Shown piece after piece: positions 22,391 to 30,933 of a stretch of DNA of 64,000 nt. Under the pieces are notes generated by a model. It was not told the DNA's origin and searched no databases. It was given only the letters and a program-made list of their open reading frames with translations. The position numbers and the translations under genes were made by a program. Position 1 is the stretch's first letter, and each line of letters begins with the position of its first letter. The stretch is from Urophycis tenuis. Its lineage: Eukaryota > Chordata > Actinopteri > Gadiformes > Phycidae. The stretch spans positions 2,372,047 to 2,436,046 of the forward strand of contig JAXIVH010000016.1 of assembly GCA_036785325.1 (NCBI GenBank). Reading direction: 5' to 3'.

Positions 22391-23037
22391 TAATGTTACT
22401 GTGTACAGCTTTTTATTTTTGTATCTATAGAAACAGTAAACCATCAGTCAAGATTGAAAACCACAACAGTGAAACACAAGCAAATACATAAAATAACACT
22501 AAATTACCGTTGTCTGAATTATCAGTCGGTGGGTGTAGATCTTCATTTGGGCCAAATTTTCCCATTAGCTGAAGTCTTTTTTCCCATGCTGTTTCTTCTA
22601 AAACAAGAATGAAGGCCACACATAGATGTGATTAGTAGGGCAAAACAATAGCGATGTATTAGCCTATGTGAAGTATCAGAAAAATGTCTACGTTGCATTA
22701 GCGAATTTAGGCCCACTTAATGTTACTGTGTAAAGCTTTTTATTTTTGTATCTATTGAAACAGTAAGCCATCAGTCAACATTGAAAACCGCAACAGTTAA
22801 ACACAAGCAAATACATAAAATAACACTAAATTACCGTTGTCTGAATTATCAGTCGGTGGGTGTAGATCTTCATTTGGGCCAATTTCTCCCATTAGCTGAA
22901 GACTTTTTTCACATGCTGTTTCTTCTAAAACAAGAATGAAGGCCACACATAGATTTGATTAGTAGGGCAAAACAATAGCGATGTATTAGCCTATGTGAAG
23001 AATCAGAAAAATGTTTACGTTGCATTAGCGAATTTAC
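22391..23037. repeat. Tandem duplication of 327 bp carrying a transposase exon
   Basis: 22391-22710 and 22718-23037 are nearly identical direct repeats. Each contains the same 90-base minus-strand exon with good splice sites at both ends, so the duplication adds 30 codons in frame if both are spliced in. The two exon copies differ by a few substitutions. Confidence 0.92.
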
Positions 23038-23381
23038 TGTAGTAGCCTAATCAAACATTGCAATTCAACCTAACACATTCAAACATTCAAACTATAACAA
23101 TAACGTTACTTCTTACCTTTGTCATTGCTGTCGGTCGTTAGGTTTGCTTGAGTTGCTCCAATTTCTCCAACCGAAGTTAGATTATCATCACAGTTGGGAT
23201 GACTGGGTAACTGCTGCAGGCCCTGTACAGTGTATGATCCAGTCTGTTTGTTTTTTCTTTGCCAAACCCCATTGTTACAAAAACGTTTTTTGTGCTCGTA
23301 GTAATGCGTATTAGAGAGTTCGTGATCACAGTGCTCACAAACACGCCGAGGTCATTTCTTCTTTGTTTGTTGGCCGTCCAT

Positions 23382-23598
23382 TCTGTAGGTCACAGAGTTA
23401 TGCTCAAAGACACATACTGGTAGGCCCTTTGTTGTTTGCGGAAATTAAAACGCCGGTTACGTCACCGCGACAGAGGAATCATCCAATCACAGTCACACGC
23501 GTCTTGGCGTCACGGTCTCGCGAGACAAGTACCGATAAATTAGCTCACACTCCGATAACAGCTTCATTCTGAACCGCGAAATTTAAACTCTTGCCAGA
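23382..23598. promoter_or_regulatory. Shared divergent promoter region of the CACTA gene pair
   Basis: Only about 217 bases separate the start of the minus-strand transposase (23381) from the start of the plus-strand accessory gene (23599). It is rich in CpG around 23450-23530 and contains a TCTCGCGAGA palindrome at 23516-23525, a motif known from bidirectional housekeeping-type promoters. No TATA box is evident. The promoter role is inferred from the arrangement. Confidence 0.6.
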
Positions 23599-25984
23599 AT
23601 GAAAAGACGCCTCCAGTTCACGACTCCGGATCTCACCCAACGAGAGTCTGCTTCCGACACACCGCTACCAAGTCCCGCAACAGACCTGGAAAGAAGACTT
23701 CTGTGTGCACTTAGTGGATTGTCTCGCCAGTTAACACAGGTAATTAGTCCTGCACTTTTTTGTGAAGTAGTTACTGTTTCACTATTTCCGTTCAGTGTCT
23801 ACTACTTGACCGCTTCCGAACACCACCGAAAACGCTACCGGATGTTTGGAGATAACGTATTTCCCCTCTGTGCGCAGCAGATCAGATGCCGGCAAAATTA
23901 AAAAGTCACCTCCGATAATTAACCTCATAGTTTTCTGTCTTGTCGCCGTTACTGGTGAATTAAAATGTCTCTTTCTGCGCGAATGGCTCTTGATATCGCT
24001 GATTTTATTTATTTTAATTTTCTCTGCGGTGTTCTTCTTCTTCGGTTACCAGACTCTGCTGCATTGTGGGATAGCGTAGTGTCCTCCGTTGTACACTGTG
24101 GCGGCAGTACGTACTACCGCCACAGTGTACAACGGAGGACACTACGCTATCCCACAATGCAGCAGAGTCATTGTGTAGTACGGAACCATTTCCGTACTAC
24201 ACAATGCGTACTAAGCATTCGGACGTACTATATTTGTCACGTACTACAAAATGCGTACTATATAGTCTAAATAATAGACTATACTATATAATCTTTTGCT
24301 TGTAGCTTTAACATTCTCTCCTTTGCACGTCGCTTTGCGTCTGCTGAATTACTAAATGTACATATAAATCTAGGTGATACAGAACACTGCTGAACTGAAG
24401 GCCGAGGTGAAAGACTTGAAGGCCGAAGTGAAAGAATTGAAGGCCGAAGTTACAGATGTGAAGGCCAGACTCGAGGAAGCTGTTTTGGAGCCCAGTGCGT
24501 GTACACCTGAGCTAAAGAGGAGACGACGAGCGCACAATCCAAAGATTGCTGTAAGTCTTTATTTTCAGGGTGATTTCTTCTTACAGTTATGCAAGTCCGC
24601 AGAATTGGATGGATGGATGGATGGAAGCTCTGAAAATGTTTCTCTCAATTGATTATATTGTTAATTGTACTTTACAGGAAACTGTGCGTCGTCTTCACAG
24701 CAGCGAAGGCAACAACATCAGGCCGTACGACCCAGTGCAAGGGTGAGATTGAAAAGAAAAATGCAGGACCTGTATGCTGTATTATTCAGGCGTATCGTTC
24801 CCTCACCTAACACTATTGGCATTTTGTTTTAACAGACTGAACTCACCCCACAACACGGCCGTCACGACTGATTTGGTGGCAGCCCTCGCCCTATGTCCAG
24901 ACCTGAATGACGTGGACCCTGGAATCTTTTTAAGTAAGTGACTTTTATGTTATTGTTATCTGTTGCATCTGAGGCAGAACAACGGAGTGCTAATCGCTAA
25001 TGAGATATGCTAGCATCAAAACCTAGCGAATCCCTAGCCGTGAGGAATTGTTACATACTGTTGGCCTATTTTAACTTATTTCTTACGGGTTTTTTTTCCA
25101 GCGGCTTGTAAGACACATTACGAGACTGTCCGGAGGAACTATAGATACAGTCAGCCAGACCTCGCAGGGCAGGCAGAAGCCACAAAGTGTGCAGCCCGAC
25201 TACGCCAGAGAAGAAAGAGGGTAAGATTGATGAGGATTAGATCGGCTGTACAGTAATTATGTGTCGTATGGTCACCATGATTCGCCCTGGTCATTGATTC
25301 GTCCACTCGAGAGTATATGCTGTTTAATATTGATTTCTGTATCGGCCAGGATGGCTGATTTCAAACAACGTATATGGAGTATTTAAATTGTGTGTGTGTG
25401 CTAGAAACTAGTTGTGCGGCGAAATTAAACAGCACATACGCGAGTGGCCAATTCAGCGCACCCTGGCGAATCATGGTGACCGTAGGCTACGATAGTCGTG
25501 TTAATAAAAGGTGACGTTTTTCATCGGTTACTGTATTCCATATAAACAAATGTATATTGCAGCTGTTAAACACAATTTAGGGATTAACTGTAGAAATATG
25601 CGTTATCGTTATAATATGCGGTGTCGTTGTTGTGTCCGCAACATAGAGCAGCACTAATTTCAGTATTTGTCTTTACAGCTGTTGGAGGCAAGGAGGGCCG
25701 TCTTAGGTCATGATGAAATGGGCCTCTGGAAGGGTGTTACCCTGGACCTGATGTCCGATGAAGAGGACTGCATTGCTGAGGGGGAAACTGGCTGGACTGT
25801 GCGGCCCCCAGCTTTCAGAAGCAAGGAGCTTTCTGACCTGTGTGCGGTTCTGCAAGAGAGGCTGGAACAGGACCCACGATATGTGCTAACACACCACAGG
25901 AGGCTCCGTGTTGGCACACCCTCGGAGAGGATAAAACCAGCTGTCTATGACTCTGAGGCTGCAAAGAGACATTTCACATGCTAA
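23599..25984 (+). CDS. CACTA-associated accessory gene, six exons
   Basis: Exons with good splice signals: 23599-23739, 24374-24550 (heptad-like repeats of LKAEVK, then a basic RRRRAHNP), 24678-24742, 24836-24933, 25102-25220 (THYETVRRNYRYSQ, RLRQRRKR) and 25679-25984 (TLDLMSDEEDC, HHRRLRVGTPSERI, ending RHFTC). The stop overlaps an AATAAA. I see no stop or frameshift inside the exons. The second half reminds me of the vertebrate C14orf93 family, but that is recollection and unchecked. Its head-to-head position beside a CACTA transposase suggests it is the element's second gene, perhaps DNA-binding given the coiled coil and basic stretches; a captured or host gene is the alternative. Confidence 0.65.
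24052..24169. repeat. 118-bp near-perfect palindrome without spacer
   Basis: Two 59-base arms (24052-24110 and 24111-24169) are inverted copies with a single mismatch, centred on GTAC/GTAC. It lies in the first intron of the accessory gene. A second 38-base hairpin follows at 24169-24206 (17-base arms around CCAT), and a smaller one (TATAGTCT and AGACTATA) lies near 24261-24285. The motif CGTACTA recurs between them. The group could be a foldback MITE or a shortened one. Confidence 0.93.
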
Positions 25985-25989
25985 TAAAA

Positions 25990-28184
25990 GTTGTATGTTG
26001 TTGTATGTTGTAATTAGTGGATATTCAAATAAAGCTTTTTTCTTCCGCAATTCCTGACTCTTCAATGCCCAAATTGTCTAAAGCAATTGCTCTCTATTAC
26101 TGTTATCATGATTATTTAAAGGATCAATAAGAAAACCATACATTCAATATATAACCATTATGTAAATTAGCGTATTCATTTTTATGGCGGCAATAGCTGT
26201 AAATGGGAGGGGTTATGTTTTTGCCAGCTCGAAGCAGACCAATTGCGTGAGTTTCAGTCTCCAATCACAAGGCTTTTTAATTTAAACGCTGCAGGTTTCA
26301 TCCAATGGGTCCTGAATGTGAGGCCAGACACTGATGACAATGTCAATATGCTAATAAGAGCCTTTCACACCTCCGCCAGCAGCGAGAGGTGAGAAGTACC
26401 CCCCGCAGCTACACTCACACCTCGCCCCCCCTTTCAGCCCCCTCCCGCGTTCCTTCCCGTCCATTAACGGCACCCGAAAATTTCGAGGTGAATTTCCGCG
26501 ATCTTCCGAGAATCCTTGACATTTGCGGGGGTATACAGGTCCGATAATTTGGTTTTTCGTGCAGTGAATGCTGCTGCTACGTTGCAATTTCCCAGCTTGG
26601 GATTAATAAAGTATTTATATTTCTATTTTTCTATTTCTATCAGCCAAAACAGCGTTAGGGCCAGCCTCATCATTAGACATCAGACACATTAGACTGCTTG
26701 CAGATTCGGCTGAAAATGTTATAACTGAGCCGATAATGTAATATATAAATATGGCTGCAGCCCCCATTCAATATCATGCCATACTGCTTTATTCACCAAT
26801 AATCATAAGCTGAATGTTTATCTGATGCATATGCTCTAGGTGCTGCTCCTAAACTAATTTAATGCACACTTTCATTAACATATGCAAAACCATGCAGTTC
26901 TTGAGTTAAAGAAATCTGTAAATTCCATAAAGATAATTTCCCCAAACTTCCTGTAATTCCAGAGGTTTTTGCAGTTATGTGTCAGTTTTTGTGTAGTTCG
27001 CTCATAAGACAGGTATAGTGGATGGCATAGTCACGTAAACATGTTATTACCACTAAAAACATTTTTTAATTCAACCTTTTGTCAATCTCAAAATGCCTTT
27101 AAACATCAGGGGTACCTGCCTGAGCTGAAGAAAGCCAGCGGTACGACGAACTATCTCATCTTATTCCATTAAACATTCACTGTGATATATTTATATATTT
27201 ATTAGTTTCTATTATAGTTTGTACGGGTATATTAGCTTACACTTAAGTTGAGTAACTAAGTATAAGCTAATATAACAAAATGTTAGGCTAGTTGGTTTTT
27301 ATTTATTTAGTTAGTTGGTTTATAAGTTACTCTAGTTTATTGTTATATTGTTGTTAATTGGTTATATTAGGTATATTTTTTATTTTTTATATTAGGGTAT
27401 ATTTTATTTTATTTTATTTTAGGTATATTATATTTGTGTATATTTCTTTTCCTTCTTTGTTTTGATCTGTTGCAAAATAATTTCCCTCGGGATGAATAAA
27501 GTCTCTTGAATCTTGAATCTTGAATCAAAGGCAAAGTGGGTTTTATAGAGGGCTACAGAACTCTAAGTAACTTATTCTGAACAAAGTCTAAACTCTGAAA
27601 CTGTCATATTTTCCAAATGGAATTTAGGGTGAAGGTAACGTTCAATCTCAAATTAAAATGAGCCGTCACTCATTTACAAATGGAAAAAAAGTGAGAAAAA
27701 GCTTGAGGAGTAAATTCAAATAGTGCAAAGTTATCAAAATGGAATTTAGGCTGGAGGTAATGTTCAATCTGAAATGAAAATGAGCTGTCAATCATTTACT
27801 TATGTAAACAAAAAACTTTAAATTTACTTTCGGCCTACTTTTTTCAGTATATGTCCTTAATTTTAAACTGTCCTAAGGCTACATGCATACATGTCATGTA
27901 AGATGGGGGTGAAAGACGGAATAAGAGTGAGACTTGACTGAATGTCGAAAACATTGACGTATCTTGGTTGAGAGAAAATTAAATTATTCTCGATAAGATG
28001 TCTGTTGGTAGGTATTGAGCTCCCGGTTCATTGCCAGCATCCCCAGCAATGTTGGACACACGGAGTACTATACCGGAACCCTAAGAGTTACATATAAATC
28101 CAAAATGACTTAATTGCTCCTTTAAGGCATCCTGTGGAGGGGGGTTTGAGGGTGGAGGGGTAACTGTAAGGTCAGATATTTAAG
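25990..28184. other. 2.2 kb unassigned, with two retroposon 3-prime tails
   Basis: No coding frame is supported. At 26586-26640 AATTTCCCAGCTTGGGATTA and ATAAAGTATTT is a retroposon 3-prime end like the one at 21966. At 27478-27535 AATTTCCCTCGGGATGAATA, AAGTC and three TCTTGAA units form another. Sequence upstream of these, including 27110-27475, may be truncated LINE body but no reverse-transcriptase frame is visible. Confidence 0.45.
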
Positions 28185-28405
28185 CATCTGTTGCAAGATG
28201 CAATATTAAGGCTATGTGTGACACTTTATTTCCAGAAATTGAAAATAGAATAAAGTGATACCTCAGTTATTCAGTGTTTAAATATTTTTTTTAATACAAG
28301 GCCAATAACGTAATAACCAAAAGGCAAAAAGTGATTACGTTATTGGCTCAACAAGTTCATTACATTATTGGCAAGTTATTGCGTTATTGGCCGTTATTAT
28401 GTTAA
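28185..28405 (-). repeat. Inverted partner of the 15.5-kb repeat
   Basis: On the minus strand this matches 15478-15655 in the same order of landmarks (GGTTATTACGTTATTGGCC, GGTATCACTTTATT, GCATCTTGCAACAG). To its right are further ACGTTATTGG-type units in both orientations (28330-28400), which could fold back on themselves. Confidence 0.72.
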
Positions 28406-28713
28406 CGGTTGCTAAACCCCCAACTTCAACCCTAGTCATAAAAACCCCCAACCCTAACCCTAGCACTTAGTAACCTGAAGCCATAAGCCTAGCCATAAGA
28501 ACTCCTAACCCTAACCCTAGCCATAGGTAACCTGAAGCCTAGCCATAAGAACCCCCAACCCTAACAATAGGCATAAGGAACCCCAACCCTAGCCCTAGCC
28601 GTAAGAAATCCTAACCCTAGCCAGAAAACCCCAAACCCTAACCCTAGCCATAAGTAATCCTAACCCTAGCCATAAGAACCCCCAACCCTAACCCTAGAAT
28701 TTTCCCGCCACAG
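28406..28713 (+). repeat. Degenerate TAACCC-like intronic repeat
   Basis: Irregular copies of AACCCTAACCCTAGCCATAA run up to the splice acceptor of the next exon. Related sequence closes copies A and B at 14400-14500 and 15375-15470. It resembles telomere repeat but is interrupted every two or three units by CCATAA, so I treat it as an intronic repeat rather than an interstitial telomere. Confidence 0.7.
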
Positions 28714-29565
28714 ATTGAGGTCGTCAGCCCCTCAAAAACACCACCTGCATGGGACCAGGAGAAAGAAGCAGAGCGCGACAGAAAGAGGCCAGAGAAAGAG
28801 TGTGGGAAACCAAAGAAGGAAAGAACAGGAACGACTAACCCGGCAGGAGAATAAGACGCAACAACAGAGAATCGAAAAGGAGACCAGAGAGAGAAAGTAC
28901 AACGAGAAAGAGACGGCCAAGCAGCTCGCAAAGGAAAATAAAGAGGAAAGTTTGGCCAAGCTAGAGCAAAAGAAGATAAGGAAGAGCCTTGAAAAGGAGA
29001 CCAAAGAGAGAGAACAGAGAGAGAAGGAAGCGGCCAAGCAGTTCAAAAAGCAGAAGAAGGAAGAGGGAAGACTGGCCGAGCTGGAGAAGAAGAACATGAG
29101 GAGGAGCTGCGAAGAGCAGTTGAAACAGAGGAGGACGGAGAAGGAATCCTTTAAGCGGCAGGAAACCGAAAGGATGCAGCAGCTCAAGCTCTTTAGAGCC
29201 AAACAGCTGCAAGAACAGCAGTCCATGGAGATGGCTGAGATGAGATGGCAAAGAGAGGGTGGCCCTAGAGAAGGAGAGACTCAAGAATAAGCTGTGGGGG
29301 GAGAAGGGAGAGGCCAAGCTCGCCAAGGAGAAACAGAAAATACTTCAGGTTGGGGCCAAACAGCAGGAGAAAATCGAGAAGCAACAGCAAAAGGTTGAGG
29401 ACAGCTACGCCAAGCAAAGAGTGGAATTAGAGAAAAAGGAGAGGAGGAAAGCAGAGAAGCTCCTGAATAAGAAGTACAAGGTGCTAAGAGAGAAGGAGTG
29501 GAAAGAGTATAAAGCAAAGAGAAAGGCCCTGAGAAAGGAGAAATGGAGGTTCCCGAAAATTACCA
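28714..29565 (+). pseudogene. Lys/Glu-rich coiled-coil exon, copy 1 (unrecognised)
   Basis: The exon starts at the acceptor TTTTCCCGCCACAG with ATTGAGG, as in the 14574 exon. It then encodes about 270 residues of highly charged helix, for example KETKEREQREKEAAKQF and KQQEKIEKQQQKVEDSYAK. It is open from 28714 to about 29290 and then continues in another frame from about 29255 to 29565; one extra base near 29250 relative to the copy at 38330 explains the shift. This composition fits a long single helix or coiled coil, like the KER region of chromatin assembly factor subunits or trichohyalin-type proteins, but I cannot assign it. It runs directly into the minisatellite. Confidence 0.55.
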
Positions 29566-29579
29566 TCAGGTGTCGGTGG

Positions 29580-30610
29580 ACTAAAATGAGCCCCTCTCTT
29601 CTCTGTCCCTGTCTTCATTCCGGCCGCTCTCCTCACTGAGGCTGCTTTCTCCATTGAGGCCCATCTCCTCGCTGTGGTCCCTCTCCTCGCTGTGGCCCCT
29701 CTCCTCACTGAGGCTGCTCCCCTCACTGAGGCCCCTGGGAAGAAGGGATAGGAAAATAAAGGCCCTCCCCACCCTGAAGGCTCTCCACTCACAGAGACTC
29801 TCTCCACTCCACTCCACTCCTCCCCGCTTTGAGACTCTTCTCCTGGCTGTGGCTCCCTTCATCAGTGAAGCTGCACCCTCCACTGTGGCCCCTCACCTCA
29901 CTGAGGTCCCTTGGAAGAAGAGAAATGTAAGGGACAAAGTAAAGAGAGAAAGAAGCGGAGAAGTCTTCTCATCACTGAGGCTGGTAACTCTACTGTGCCC
30001 CCTCTCCTGACTGTGGCCCCTCTTCTCACTGTGGCTGCTTTCTCTGCTGAGGCCCCTCCTCGCTGTGGCCCCTCCCCTCACTGAGGCCCCTGGGAAGAAG
30101 AGATAGGAAAGAAATGTCCTTCTCCTAACTGAGGCTACTAACTCCACTGTGGCCCATCTCCTCACTGAGGCTGCTCCCCTCACTGAGGCCCCTGGGAAGA
30201 AGAGATAGGAAAGAAATGTCCTTCTCCTAACTGAGGCTACTAACTCCACTGTGGCCCATCTCCTCGCTGAGGCTGCTCCCCTCACTGATGCCCCTGGGAT
30301 GAAGAGATAGGAAAATAAAGCCCCTATTCAAACTGAAGGCTCTCCACTCATTGAGACTCCTCCCCGCTCTGAGACTCTTCTCCTGGCCGTGGCCCCTCTC
30401 ATCAGTCAGGCTGCTCGCTCCACTGTGGACCTCTTCTCACTGAGGCCAATCTCCTCACTGTGGCCCCTCTCTTCACTGAGGCCCCTGGGAAGAAGAGAAA
30501 TGTAAGGGACAAAGTAAGGAGAGACAGAAGCGGAGAAGCCACATGAGCCCCCTCTCCTCACTGTAGGCTCTCCACTCACTGAGACTGCTCCCACTCTGAG
30601 AGTCTTCTCA
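29580..30610. repeat. 18-bp minisatellite GAGGCCCCTCTCCTCACT, block 1
   Basis: The unit GAGGCCCCTCTCCTCACT and variants (GTGGCCCCTCTCCTCGCT, GAGGCTGCTCCCCTCACT) are arranged in a larger, irregular pattern punctuated by GGGAAGAAGAGATAGGAAAA. Eighteen bases equal six codons, so reading frames stay open on both strands, but the products (for instance runs of SVRRGATARR) are artefacts of the repeat. Confidence 0.93.
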
Positions 30611-30862
30611 TCACTGGGTTAAAGCAAAAAAAAATCATCTGACTGAAAATTTTTTTAGGTATCACTTTGGGTCATGGCCGCATACTGCCTTGATATTTAA
30701 ACACCACATAGTCCATTACCCCTTCTAGTTCAAAGCCAGGGCATGAAACCAGTATTTTTTGCAAGACTTCACCATTCTTGTTAATGGGCTATAAATAACA
30801 AATCGTCTGCACAAGTTGTCAGTGCAAGCATTTATTTGCACAATGTTTAACACAACGGTGTA

Positions 30863-30893
<31 letters not shown>

Positions 30894-30930
30894 TTAAACA
30901 GCACTAAACCAGTTAAAACAGTAAATGAAA
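30611..30930. other. Spacer with an (AC)n microsatellite
   Basis: No gene is seen. An AC dinucleotide array at about 30863-30889 is the only structure. This is the 3-prime flank of the minus-strand hAT-like gene. Confidence 0.5.
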
Positions 30931-30933
30931 GAT

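Larger units (their letters stand above)
19282..23381 (-). pseudogene. EnSpm/CACTA transposase (tnp2-type), multi-exon
   Basis: This encodes the cut-and-paste transposase of a CACTA element. Minus-strand exons, in order: 23381-23117 (zinc-finger-like CEHCDHELSN with EHKKRF), 22924-22835 and 22597-22508 (a duplicated 90-base exon), 22351-22257 (acidic), from 22138 into an acidic linker, about 21866-20926, and 20804-19282. The two long exons join across a 121-bp intron with clean GT/AG. They hold LNVDWFQPF and LCLSSDIPATRK (likely catalytic Asp regions) and then IDPMHNLLLGTARH and a DUF4218-like region (HLKECILDYGPVYSFWCF). Codon 10 of the first exon is TGA, and a retroposon tail with 68 A interrupts the gene at about 21870-22010. 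The two long exons are otherwise open, so decay is recent. Confidence 0.85.

Noticed and set aside
28406..28713. Interstitial telomere array
   Set aside because: TAACCC units are interrupted every two to three copies by CCATAA or CCATAAG and recur within a duplicated intron at 14.4 and 15.4 kb, so this is an intronic repeat.
29893..30285. Arg/Ser/Ala-rich frame in the minisatellite
   Set aside because: The 18-bp unit equals six codons, so any frame stays open. Composition is purely repeat-driven.
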